64,000 nt of DNA from NCBI RefSeq assembly GCF_900156335.1, contig NZ_FTMZ01000001.1, forward strand, positions 302,664 through 366,663, given 5' to 3'. Positions 51,792 through 60,850 of the stretch are shown here, piece after piece; position 1 is the stretch's first letter; each line of letters starts with the position of its first letter. Origin of the DNA: Sphaerotilus natans (GTDB lineage: Bacteria > Pseudomonadota > Gammaproteobacteria > Burkholderiales > Burkholderiaceae_C). A model generated the notes under the pieces. That model searched no databases and was not told where the DNA came from. It saw only the letters and a program-made list of their open reading frames with translations. A program made the translations under genes and the position numbers.

Positions 51792-52664
51792 ATGACCATC
51801 ACCCCGAAGAAGGCCGAAATCCAAGTCCGGCCTCTTGAGTTCGCAGGCGCCAGCATCCGCGCCGTCATCCTGCCGTCTGGCGATGTCGGTTTCGTCGCCC
51901 GCGATGTGTGCGATCGACTCGGATACGTGAACAGCCGCGATGCGATCAGCAAGCACTGCAAGGGCGTTGCGATGCGCTACCCCCTTCGCACGCCTGGCGG
52001 AGTGCAAGAGCTTCGCGTCATCACTGAGCCTGATGTCATGAGGCTGATCGTCTCCAGCCGGCTCCCAGAAGCCGAGCAATTTGAAGCGTGGGTGTTCGAG
52101 GAAGTCCTTCCCAGCTTGCGACAGAATGGCTCCTACGTTTCGCGCCCCGTTTCTGCGCCGATGCCGGTCATGATGGTTCCTCCGGCGGTCGAGGCCCTGC
52201 AGCTTGCGCTTCTCAGCGCCCAGATGTCCGCCGACATCCTGATGCTTGGTGGCGCAGCTCGGCTCGACATCGTTCATCGTGCACACAGGATCGCTGGTGC
52301 TGATCACCTGCTTCCCATGCTCCCCGCGTACGCCATTGATGCACCTGCTGGCGACACGAAGGGCAGCAGTGAGCCGACGGAGAGCCTGTCTGCGCTGCTG
52401 GTCAAGCATGGGATCACGATCGGAGCGCTGCGCGCGAACAAGCTGATCTGCGAGGCTGGCCTCATCGAGCAGAAGTCGCGTCCTTCTCGCAAGGTGGAGG
52501 GCGGATTCAAGAAGTTCTGGAGCATCACGGACAAGGGCCTGGCATTCGGCAAGAACGTCACCACGCCGAACCAGCAGCTTGAGGTTCAGGTGCACTGGTT
52601 CCCCTCTCGGTTCGATCAGGTCATCAAGCTCGCGCGCCTGAACGAAGCGCTGGCGGTGGCCTGA
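51792..52664 (+). CDS. ant: BRO-family antirepressor
   Basis: The protein is 290 residues from ATG 51792. The BRO-N domain spans about residues 12-115 (VGFVARDVCDRLGYVNSRDAISKHC, RVITEPDVMRLIVSSRLPEAEQFEAWVFEEVLPSLRQNGSY). The C-terminal part, LSALLVKHGITIGALRANKLICEAGLIEQKSR, is a KilAC-like DNA-binding segment. It probably inactivates the repressor at 3671-4123, which lacks a self-cleavage domain. Control by the upstream C4-type RNA is implied. A terminator follows. Confidence 0.85.
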   Translation: MTITPKKAEIQVRPLEFAGASIRAVILPSGDVGFVARDVCDRLGYVNSRDAISKHCKGVAMRYPLRTPGGVQELRVITEPDVMRLIVSSRLPEAEQFEAWVFEEVLPSLRQNGSYVSRPVSAPMPVMMVPPAVEALQLALLSAQMSADILMLGGAARLDIVHRAHRIAGADHLLPMLPAYAIDAPAGDTKGSSEPTESLSALLVKHGITIGALRANKLICEAGLIEQKSRPSRKVEGGFKKFWSITDKGLAFGKNVTTPNQQLEVQVHWFPSRFDQVIKLARLNEALAVA

Positions 52665-52703
52665 TCCTCCCCCGGCTGGTGCCGGCACTCAAGCACTCAC
52701 GAG

Positions 52704-52725
52704 GGGCGCCACTGGCGCCCTTTTT
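52704..52725 (+). terminator. Intrinsic terminator after ant
   Basis: GGGCGCC and GGCGCCC form a 7-bp stem with loop ACT, followed by five T residues. Confidence 0.8.
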
Positions 52726-52787
52726 CATTTTCGGCATTGGAAAAGACCGCTGAAGCACAAAAAAAAGGGCTGAAACTGTCTTCCAAC

Positions 52788-52806
52788 CCGCGGGGCTGTC
52801 CCGCGG
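52788..52806 (+). promoter_or_regulatory. 5'-UTR hairpin before a strong ribosome site
   Basis: CCGCGGG and CCCGCGG form a stable 7-bp stem just upstream of AAAGGAGAG and ATG 52826. Such hairpins protect abundant phage mRNAs. The leader also has AAAGACC (52743) and GAAGCAC (52752). Confidence 0.5.
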
Positions 52807-52825
52807 TATCAAAGGAGAGAGCTTC

Positions 52826-53560
52826 ATGGCCGCCCTGGAGAACCAACTGAATACCGATGGCATCGTCGGCAACCTGACCACCCAACTGGGCGTGGAAGGC
52901 GTGCTGGATGTCGCGACCCAGCTCGCGCAAGTCCTGTCGAACGACTTCGACACCCTGAGCGAGCAGGTCCAGAACGAGCTGCTGAACCTGGGTCAGCAGC
53001 TGGCCGCTGTCAGCGCCGCCGCCGACCGTCTGGACGCCTACGAGAAGGGCCAGATCGAGGAGATCCTGAACCGCCTGATGAGCGATGATGTCCTGGTGGA
53101 CCTGATCGCCGGCATGGGCGTCACGCTGGGCGGCACCGCCTACCAGCTCACGTCGGTCATCCAGGCCGTCGCCGCAGCCGAGAAGGTCAAGGAGACCGTC
53201 CTGACCTACGGCGCCGACGGCAAGATGAACGGCTGCACGATGAAGCTGTCGGATGGTCGCCAAGCCACGTTCGCCATGAACGCGGTCGATGCCGATGGCG
53301 TCCGCACCTGCACCTTCGCTGTGGCCAACTTCGCCGGCTCGGGTGTCCCGGCCGAGTTCAAGGCGGTCTACAACCTGATCTCGCGCCCGATCGTGCTGCG
53401 TGGCCAGACCATCAACTACAGCCAGACCCAGCTCGCCTCGTGGACCAACCTGGTCCTGTCGCTCGACAGCAAGCTGGTCCCGGCCGCCAACGGTGGCGCC
53501 GTGAATGTCGCCGAGGCCGTCTACGGTCCGGCTGCTGCGCCGGCCCCGGCCGGCGGCTGA
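52826..53560 (+). CDS. Probably abundant unknown virion or cassette protein
   Basis: The protein is 244 residues as a single-gene unit between two terminators, with a near-ideal ribosome site and strongly biased codon use (GCC, CTG, AAG, GAC), which suggests high expression. Residues 1-85 are helical (LEDVATQLAQVL-like, DTLSEQVQNELLNLGQQLAAVSAAADRL), the rest beta-rich (KMNGCTMKLSDGRQATFAMN, LISRPIVLRGQTINYSQTQLASW), and the tail is Ala/Pro-rich. It may be a decoration, head or other major structural protein. No family recognised. Confidence 0.6.
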   Translation: MAALENQLNTDGIVGNLTTQLGVEGVLDVATQLAQVLSNDFDTLSEQVQNELLNLGQQLAAVSAAADRLDAYEKGQIEEILNRLMSDDVLVDLIAGMGVTLGGTAYQLTSVIQAVAAAEKVKETVLTYGADGKMNGCTMKLSDGRQATFAMNAVDADGVRTCTFAVANFAGSGVPAEFKAVYNLISRPIVLRGQTINYSQTQLASWTNLVLSLDSKLVPAANGGAVNVAEAVYGPAAAPAPAGG

Positions 53561-53617
53561 TCTCAGCCAGCCCAGGTGACGATGGCGGTCTAACCCCGCC
53601 ATCCATCAACCGACCCG

Positions 53618-53655
53618 CCCGCCGTGCTGCATCCCGTAGCCGGCGGGTTTTTTTT
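53618..53655 (+). terminator. Intrinsic terminator
   Basis: CCCGCCG and CGGCGGG pair across a 16-nt loop and are followed by eight T residues. It isolates the gene at 52826 from the DarB-like gene. Confidence 0.8.
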
Positions 53656-53666
53656 GCTGCACGACC

Positions 53667-56600
53667 GTGACCAACATCGCCAGTTTCCGCCTGTTCCCCG
53701 AATTGCTGCGCATTCGAGCGCAGCTCATCTCGCTGCCTGCCAGCCCCACAGGCGTTGCGACTCGTTTTCGGCTGCTTCGCCGGCTCATCGAGATAGGCGA
53801 GCTGCTTGGCAGAAAAGCCGGTGATGGCGGCGACACTCCTGCCCCGGCTCCGGATGCGGAAGATCCGTTGAATCAGGAGGATTGCCGCTATGAGGATGTC
53901 GGGCAGTCCCGCAATCCTGCGGCGCGCTTCTATGACTTCAACCCGAACCGGAAGCCGGCGCAGCGTCGCCGGGAGAATGCCGCCGCCATCGATCTGCTGA
54001 AGAAGATCCGATCTGGCGAGGTCAACGGGACGGCACTGACCGATGAACAGAAGGCCACGCTCGCCCGCTATTCGGGCACTGGCGGCGCAATGGTCGGCGA
54101 GGACGGCAAGAGGGGCAGCGACTACGAATACTACACACCGAAGCCCATTGCCCAAGGGGCGTGGCAGCTACTGCGTGAACTGGGGTTCGCTGGTGGCAAG
54201 GTGCTTGATCCGTGCGGCGGGACGGGGATCTTCGGCGCAACGGCACCCGCCGATGCGGCCGTCGATGCTGTCGAGCTGAACCGCACGTCTGGCGAGATCA
54301 ATGGGCTGGTCAACGCAGGCCCCGGCTACCGCTGCGTGGTGTCTCCGTTCGAGCAATTCGCGACCGTTGAGCCCGATGAGTCGTATGACGCGATCATCAC
54401 GAACGTGCCGTTCGGCGACACGTTGGCGCGCGGTGGCAATGAGCTGCTGGACTCTCGCTATCAGAGTGAGCCGCTTGAGGGGTATTTCATCCTGCGGGGA
54501 CTGGAAAAGCTGCGGCCTGGTGGTCTGGCGCTGTTCATCACCCCGGAGCGGACTGTCTCGGGGCGGGGAAAGACCGAGGTGAGCATCCGGCGGCGCGCGT
54601 CACTGATGGCTGAGTTCGTCGGCGCCTACCGACTCCCGTCGGACCTGTTCGTCACCGCAGGCGCGGAGACGATCACGGACATCGTGGTGTTCCGGAAGCA
54701 CGGCGCGGATGCGGGCGAGCGCATCGCCGAAATTGCTGAGCAGGCGCCCGGCAAGCTGGTCGATGCGCGTGTGTGCTGGGACGAGTTCGTCAGAGGGAAC
54801 TACTTCAGTGGCGAGGGGCGTCCGTTCGTGCTCGGCGAGTTCAAGGCGGCCGATCCCGAAAAGCGGCGCGGCAAGTTCGGCGACATCAACCGCGTCCTGA
54901 CGGACAAGTCGCCCGTGGAGGTTGCGAAACTGCTCAAGAAGTTCGGCACTGGCAGCCGGATCGATTGGTCTGCACTGGATGCCGTCGAGACTGCGCCGAT
55001 CGCCTACCGGGACGGTGACACGATCACCCAGGCCGGCGCAACGCTGGTCATGAAGGGCGGGGCATGGTCCGTCCTGAAGGCCGTGGACGACGACGCAGAA
55101 ACGGCCGCCATCGGCGCGAAGCTGGCTGCGCCACTGCTTGCGTTCGATGCTGGCGTGACATGGGCGGATGCCGTGGCCTATGTCGAGCACATGGTTCGGA
55201 TGTCCCGGTCCAAGGACATCCCTGCATGGCTGCGGCAAGTCGCGTCGGACCTGCGCCGCGCTCCGACTGAAGGTGATCGATCCCGGTTCTGGCGCTGCGG
55301 CCTGGTCGCGCTGTCGGCGCAGCAGGCTTTCGAGTACCACCAGACCGAGGATGTCGGCATGGACTACTCGGCCGAGTACCCGAAGCTGACCCAGGCCATG
55401 AAGGAGAGTGCTGCGGAGCTGGCTGCGCTCCCGGCATCTGCCGGAACGATGATCCGCGGTGGGGCGTCCCTGGTGCGCACCATGTACCGCCGCAAGACCG
55501 GGTTCTCCGATGTGTGGCTCGGACGAATCCGGGGTGATGCTGTTGATACCCGCACGGACACCCAGCGCTACGAGGCGCTGAAGTACGAATCCGGGGAGGC
55601 GTGGGTTCCGGTCGAGAAGGCTCGCGAGCTGTACGGCGACGATTTCGACCCGTTGTCCGATCCGGCCTGGTGCCTGAGCCCAGACGGCAAGTCTGTTGCG
55701 CTCGCTGATGACCTGTTCATCGGCAACTTCGGCGACATGCTGCGCAAGCTGGAGGCCGATGCCGCCAAGGCTGAGAACGACCAGATCCGGGGGAAGATCC
55801 TGGCTCAGATCGGCGTGGCCAGAAGCCGAGTCCGCCGGGCAGATACCAGCCGGGTCACGTTCAACGTCTTCTCCCCGTTCGTGACGATGCAGGACAAGGT
55901 GGAGTTCCTGCGAAAGATGGTCGATCCCGGATTCGGGATCGTCTTCACGGAGACAGGTGAGCCGAAGATCGAGTACACGACGGCCAACTACGCTGCAGAC
56001 ACCGTTGCCGACGTGGAGCGGAAGAAGCTGCTGCGGCGTGTGGCCGTCTACCTGGCGCACTCCACCGTGACCATCGGGACCGCCGAGTTCGAGGACAGCG
56101 CAGCGGCTCAGAAGCTGCTTCGAGAGCAGATCCGAAGCATCAACGAGCAGTTCAATTCCTGGTGCCGTGCCAGTCACTCGATCATGGCCCGACTTGATGA
56201 GCGTGCCAACGATCCGGCGCGCATGTACTTCGAGCAGGTCAACGACAAGTCCCCGATCCCGCTGCCCGGCTGGAAGATGGGGACGCCGCCGGCTGGAATG
56301 ACGCCCCACGATTACCAGTTCGCCTTCATCCGCAAGACGGGGAGAGAGTTCGGCGGGATCAACGGTTTCGCCGTAGGTCTCGGCAAGACCAGTACCGCGC
56401 TGGCAGCGGTCCTGCACGCGCACAACATCGGCAGCAAGAAGCGGACGGCCATCATCGTCCCGAACAGCGTTCTCTCGAACTGGCGCAAGGAGGCCGGCAC
56501 GGTCTACGAAGACGGCACGATGTCTGGCTGCTTGTTCGTCGGCCTCAGGACCGATCGGAAAGGCAATGCCACCGTGAAGCCGTCGGAGTACGACACCGAC

Positions 56601-59600
56601 CTGATGTCGGTCATGACTGGCCAGTTCCACACGATCTTCATGACCTATGAGGCATGGGCTCGGATCCGCCTCAAGGCGGACACGATTGACGAGTTCGAGG
56701 TGTTCTTGCGCAGCATCGATGCGGCGTTTGCCGACAGCGAAGACAAGAAGGCCGCGACTCGTGCAGAGGGCAAGACGAAGCGCCTTTCATCGATCCTCAC
56801 GTCGGGGAAAAAGCCGTCCAGCCCGTACCTGGAAGATATGGGGATCGACTCGCTCGTGATCGATGAAGCGCACGCATTCAAGGCAAGCGCTGAGGCGTCG
56901 TCGTTCGATTCGGCCAAGTTCCTGTCGCTGTCCGAGAAGTCGGCGCGAGGCACTGACATGCAGGCGAAGGCCTGGTACATCCGCGGGGAGTCTCCGAAGG
57001 GTGATGGCGTGATGCCGCTGACGGCCACGCCGATCACGAATTCGCCGCTGGAGATCTACTCCATGATGGCGCTGGCGGTAGGACACCAGAAGGTCAATGA
57101 CATCGCACTCGGCTGCAAAGGGGCAGATGAGTTCCTGTCGCTGTTCTGTCGCGTCGAGTCCGAAGAGGATGAGACGATGGACGGGATTGCCCGCGAGACA
57201 CGGGTCTTCACCGGCCTGGACAACGTGGGGGTGCTGCGAGCGCTCATCGGTTCGTGCACCACGATCGAGACCCCAGAAACTGCGGGTGTCGCGATCAAGG
57301 TGCCGGACCTCGAAGAGGCCCCGACGAGTGTTGTCCTGGACCCCAAGACCACCGGCCTGCTGAAGGTCTACGCGGGGGCATACCGATATGCAGCTGATGA
57401 GCTGTCACGGCGGAATGAGAACCGCGGCGACAAGGCCGCCTATGAGGCGGTGGCCGCACGATTCGGTGAGCCTGATGAGCTGATCGCACACCCGTTCAAC
57501 CTGATCAACAAGATGACGCGGATCATCCTGGATCCCGACCTTGATCAGCTCGCCAGCATCTACACGTTCCCTGAGGATCAGGTCGGCCTGGCGGCCCAGG
57601 TGATCAACGATTTCAACAAGCTGGCCATCACCGAGGAGCGTGCACGCAAGTCGCCGCGGACGACGGAAGACGCGGTTGTTGGCACCGTCACGAAGGGCAA
57701 GGGGGAAGAGAAGCTGGTCTTCCTGAAGATCGCGGTTCGGGCGGTGATCGATGGCGGATCGATCGTCGTGGACACGATGAGTCCTACGGCTCAGGAACGA
57801 TTCGAGGACTTGGCCGACAAGGCTGGGTTGGCGCTTGGCGTCAACATCTCCCCGAAGCTGGCTGCGCTGCTTGAGAATGTTCGAGCTGAAGAGCAGAACC
57901 CGCGCGGCCTCAACGACGAAGGCGAGCCGACGAGTCTGGTCAAGCAGATCATCTTCTGCGACATCCTGGCTTCGCACCGCAAGATCCGCCGCATCCTGAT
58001 GCAGCACGCTGGCGTGGCTGCATCCCAGATCGCGATCATCACCGGAGCAATCAACAGCGACCCGGACGAGATTCTTGAGGTTCAGAATGGGTTCAACGCC
58101 CACGGGGACCAGAACAAGTACCGTTTCGTGATCGCGAACGAGAAGGCGGAGGTGGGCATCAACCTGCAGAGGGGCACACAGGCGATTCACCATCTGACGA
58201 TCGGGTGGACGCCCGACTCGCTCATTCAGCGAAACGGGCGAGGTGCGCGGCAGGGCAACAAAACCGCATCTGTGCGGGCCTACTACTACGATGCCGATGG
58301 CACGTTCGACTGCCACAAACGGACGATCGTGAGTCAGAAGGGGTCGTGGATCGACAGCATCGTGGGGGCTGGGGAGGTCGATGCCGTTGACATCGAGGGC
58401 GGCATGTCCCGTGAGCAGTTGGATGCCCTGATCGAGTCAGTAGGGGATGGTGGCGCCATGACGCGCTTCAGCGAGTCCCTGGCCGCCAAGGAACGCGCCG
58501 CCCGAGAGGAGGGGACGCGGGCCAAGCAGGTCACGAATGTGCGCACGATTCTGCAGGCGAAGCAGTACCTGGCTGAGAACCCGACACCGCGCAGGCTGAT
58601 CGCCGAGAAGCTGTCTGGCCTGGCAGAGATGCTGCTGACGAAGGGCAAGGTGACGGCGCGAATCGCCGACCCGAAAACGTCTGAGGCGGCCCTGCTGAAG
58701 AACCAAGAGGCACTGGCGCGGATCAACGAGTCGATTGCTCTGCTGTCAGGTGAGATCGGTGCAGCATGCAAGTTCGTGTCGCGCGACGTGGTTCCCGTGC
58801 CCCACGGTAAGGGGTTCATGTACGACAGGTGGTCGAGGGCTGTCGAGAAGTCTCCTGAGCAGTTCATCTCCGATCGGCTGCTGATCGATGGGAAGAAGCG
58901 ACCCAAGGTCGAAGACCTGGTGGAGATACTGAACGGCGGCATGGCCACGATTGCCGAGGACAGTGCGATCCATGAAGAGTGGCGGACCGAGACCGATCTG
59001 GCTCGTCGCATGATGACGGATGCTGGTGCGCGTGCAGCTTCTCTGGCTGAACAGTCCGGCGCGATCCCGGTGGCCGTGATCGATGCGATCTGTTCTGGCA
59101 GGGGCGAGGTTTTCGAGGGGCGGCCGGTCTGCAGCGGATCGATCATCCGGGACGGTGATGGCCGGTACTTCGTTTCGACAGATCCTGGGTATGTCGCGGG
59201 ATGGACCATCGATCGGCGAACTGCTGTTTTGCTGCTCGGCAGCATGAAGCGACCTCTTGAGATCTACCTGCCCGGAGCTGCCGACTTCAGCGACGCTGCC
59301 CTCAGCGCTGCGCGGTACGAGGATGCGCAGATCTCTGGCGGCCGTGGTGCATTCGACAACATCCATCTCCAGAACCTGCTGGCGGTGCACTCCAAGCCGA
59401 TCGCTGACTTCCGTGAGTCCGAGGCGCATGTCTTCGTGTCACCCACGTCGGACGCACTGCCGGCGCCTTACTTCCCCGTCATCCTGCCGACCGAGCTGTC
59501 TTCTGGTCACGGTGATCTGTTCGCCCACATCGTTGGCCAGCAGGCATCTGTCGTGACGTGGGTGGGGGGGTCTGCTGCGGTTCCATCCAGTCTCGCAACG

Positions 59601-60362
59601 GGGGCTTTGTCCCGAGACTACTCGCGCGCACTCGACCTCGCGGGCATCGGCCGACAACTGCGCGAGTGGAGCGTGGCGACAGGCAAGCGCGTGCTGATCT
59701 CCGGCGTCAAGCTCTTGGCCAAGGCTTTGAATGGCATCGAGTACGACCACGGCAGGATCGTGCGCGGGATGATGGACCACACCGTTGAAATGCCGTCGCT
59801 CGAAGGTGTTGAGTCCCGCGAAGACGTGCACCGCCTGGTGGCCAACTACGTGCGTTCCGCGCTGGGCGCGCTCGATCTGGCTGATGCCTACGCATCTGAC
59901 GAAGCGCTCGCTGACGCGGCGAGCATCTTGACCGCCCAGTACATGCTTGACGCTGCGATGCGGCGTGCATTCGCATCGCTTGAACGGAGAAAAGCTGCTG
60001 CGGCAGTGACTCCGCCTGCGACGGCGCCTGCGCCGTCTGCTGTGCCGGCTGCTGCGCCTGCGGTCGCTCCAGCCCCGGTTGTTTCTCCGGATGATGTCGT
60101 TGGCGCCATTTCGGCCGCGGATGATCCGAACAAGCCAGCACTGCACGAAGACACTGTGGTCGCGCTCGTTGGTCGAATCAACCCGATGGCAACGAAAGGC
60201 TATCGCGACACGATCCGCGGCATCGAGAAAGAGAAGGGCTGGACGGCACGGTGGAACAAGGACCGCGGACAATGGGAGATTCCGTACAAGCTGTGGCTGA
60301 AACTGCTTGAGCTGCGGCCGACAGCCGCTCAAGAGCTGCACATCAAGGACAAGGACCAGTGA
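53667..60362 (+). CDS. DarB-like adenine methyltransferase-SNF2 helicase
   Basis: The protein is 2231 residues from GTG 53667, close to the length of P1 DarB (about 2250). Methyltransferase motif I is LDPCGGTGIFGA (180-191) and motif IV is NVPF (246-249). The helicase has VGLGKT near 903, DEAH at 1066, LTATPITNSP, and motifs V/VI (EVGINLQRG, QRNGRGARQG near 1521). About 700 further residues are uncharacterised, with an Ala-Pro linker near 2110-2140 and a small terminal domain. P1 DarB is packaged, injected and shields DNA from type I restriction. A comparable role is inferred. Confidence 0.8.
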   Translation: MTNIASFRLFPELLRIRAQLISLPASPTGVATRFRLLRRLIEIGELLGRKAGDGGDTPAPAPDAEDPLNQEDCRYEDVGQSRNPAARFYDFNPNRKPAQRRRENAAAIDLLKKIRSGEVNGTALTDEQKATLARYSGTGGAMVGEDGKRGSDYEYYTPKPIAQGAWQLLRELGFAGGKVLDPCGGTGIFGATAPADAAVDAVELNRTSGEINGLVNAGPGYRCVVSPFEQFATVEPDESYDAIITNVPFGDTLARGGNELLDSRYQSEPLEGYFILRGLEKLRPGGLALFITPERTVSGRGKTEVSIRRRASLMAEFVGAYRLPSDLFVTAGAETITDIVVFRKHGADAGERIAEIAEQAPGKLVDARVCWDEFVRGNYFSGEGRPFVLGEFKAADPEKRRGKFGDINRVLTDKSPVEVAKLLKKFGTGSRIDWSALDAVETAPIAYRDGDTITQAGATLVMKGGAWSVLKAVDDDAETAAIGAKLAAPLLAFDAGVTWADAVAYVEHMVRMSRSKDIPAWLRQVASDLRRAPTEGDRSRFWRCGLVALSAQQAFEYHQTEDVGMDYSAEYPKLTQAMKESAAELAALPASAGTMIRGGASLVRTMYRRKTGFSDVWLGRIRGDAVDTRTDTQRYEALKYESGEAWVPVEKARELYGDDFDPLSDPAWCLSPDGKSVALADDLFIGNFGDMLRKLEADAAKAENDQIRGKILAQIGVARSRVRRADTSRVTFNVFSPFVTMQDKVEFLRKMVDPGFGIVFTETGEPKIEYTTANYAADTVADVERKKLLRRVAVYLAHSTVTIGTAEFEDSAAAQKLLREQIRSINEQFNSWCRASHSIMARLDERANDPARMYFEQVNDKSPIPLPGWKMGTPPAGMTPHDYQFAFIRKTGREFGGINGFAVGLGKTSTALAAVLHAHNIGSKKRTAIIVPNSVLSNWRKEAGTVYEDGTMSGCLFVGLRTDRKGNATVKPSEYDTDLMSVMTGQFHTIFMTYEAWARIRLKADTIDEFEVFLRSIDAAFADSEDKKAATRAEGKTKRLSSILTSGKKPSSPYLEDMGIDSLVIDEAHAFKASAEASSFDSAKFLSLSEKSARGTDMQAKAWYIRGESPKGDGVMPLTATPITNSPLEIYSMMALAVGHQKVNDIALGCKGADEFLSLFCRVESEEDETMDGIARETRVFTGLDNVGVLRALIGSCTTIETPETAGVAIKVPDLEEAPTSVVLDPKTTGLLKVYAGAYRYAADELSRRNENRGDKAAYEAVAARFGEPDELIAHPFNLINKMTRIILDPDLDQLASIYTFPEDQVGLAAQVINDFNKLAITEERARKSPRTTEDAVVGTVTKGKGEEKLVFLKIAVRAVIDGGSIVVDTMSPTAQERFEDLADKAGLALGVNISPKLAALLENVRAEEQNPRGLNDEGEPTSLVKQIIFCDILASHRKIRRILMQHAGVAASQIAIITGAINSDPDEILEVQNGFNAHGDQNKYRFVIANEKAEVGINLQRGTQAIHHLTIGWTPDSLIQRNGRGARQGNKTASVRAYYYDADGTFDCHKRTIVSQKGSWIDSIVGAGEVDAVDIEGGMSREQLDALIESVGDGGAMTRFSESLAAKERAAREEGTRAKQVTNVRTILQAKQYLAENPTPRRLIAEKLSGLAEMLLTKGKVTARIADPKTSEAALLKNQEALARINESIALLSGEIGAACKFVSRDVVPVPHGKGFMYDRWSRAVEKSPEQFISDRLLIDGKKRPKVEDLVEILNGGMATIAEDSAIHEEWRTETDLARRMMTDAGARAASLAEQSGAIPVAVIDAICSGRGEVFEGRPVCSGSIIRDGDGRYFVSTDPGYVAGWTIDRRTAVLLLGSMKRPLEIYLPGAADFSDAALSAARYEDAQISGGRGAFDNIHLQNLLAVHSKPIADFRESEAHVFVSPTSDALPAPYFPVILPTELSSGHGDLFAHIVGQQASVVTWVGGSAAVPSSLATGALSRDYSRALDLAGIGRQLREWSVATGKRVLISGVKLLAKALNGIEYDHGRIVRGMMDHTVEMPSLEGVESREDVHRLVANYVRSALGALDLADAYASDEALADAASILTAQYMLDAAMRRAFASLERRKAAAAVTPPATAPAPSAVPAAAPAVAPAPVVSPDDVVGAISAADDPNKPALHEDTVVALVGRINPMATKGYRDTIRGIEKEKGWTARWNKDRGQWEIPYKLWLKLLELRPTAAQELHIKDKDQ

Positions 60363-60781
60363 TGCAAGTCGATGGATTCGTGATCGAGCCGGGTGCGCTC
60401 GATAGCCTGGTGATCGAGACGGTCGAGAACCTCAAGAAGAACACCGGGCGCAGTGATCTGCTCGGGCATGGCCTGGGCGTGGTCTGGCGCCGACTGCAGC
60501 GCAACGGCATGGCTCGGTACCGTGACTACGGGCCGTTCTGGTTCGCGCTGAAGGATGAGCTTCGCCGCGCCGGGTATCCAGTCGGTGATGAGACCGATCC
60601 TGTGATCGCCGCTCGGTACCGGGGTTCGAGTGGAGCCCACACGCTGATGGCGGCCGACACTTTCCGTCTCTACAGCCTGTCAACGTACGCAGTGGGGACC
60701 AACCGGTTCGATCTGGACGGAGACGGCGGCGAGGCCTTCATGCTGTTCGATCGGGACATGGAAGAGGCCATGCCGGTTTGA
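60362..60781 (+). CDS. Hypothetical protein coupled to the DarB-like gene
   Basis: The protein is 139 residues; ATG 60362 overlaps the previous stop by one base. It is mixed alpha/beta (FVIEPGALDSLVIETVENLKKNTGRSDLLGHGLGVVWRRL, YRDYGPFWFALKDELRRAGYPVG). It may be a partner of the DarB-like protein. No family recognised. Confidence 0.55.
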   Translation: MQVDGFVIEPGALDSLVIETVENLKKNTGRSDLLGHGLGVVWRRLQRNGMARYRDYGPFWFALKDELRRAGYPVGDETDPVIAARYRGSSGAHTLMAADTFRLYSLSTYAVGTNRFDLDGDGGEAFMLFDRDMEEAMPV

Positions 60782-60820
60782 CGGAAACAGGGGGCGCCTC
60801 CCCTGAATTGCGCCAAGAGA

Positions 60821-60850
60821 ATTCCGGAACCACGAAGAAGGTTCCGGAAT
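60821..60850 (+). promoter_or_regulatory. Hairpin covering the portal start codon
   Basis: ATTCCGGAACC (60821-60831) and GGTTCCGGAAT (60840-60850) form a perfect 11-bp stem. The 3' arm includes two bases of ATG 60849 and the end of the AAGAAGG ribosome site, whose first part lies in the 8-nt loop. A second hairpin, CAGGGG/CCCCTG, lies at 60788-60805. Translation of the portal is probably limited by this structure. Confidence 0.65.

Noticed and set aside
52826..53560. Major capsid protein
   Set aside because: High expression fits, but 244 residues with an N-terminal helical half show no HK97-fold or T4 gp23-like features that I can point to.
54600..56630. Open frame of 676 codons on the minus strand
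   Set aside because: Antisense to the DarB-like gene, whose motifs lie in the plus frame.
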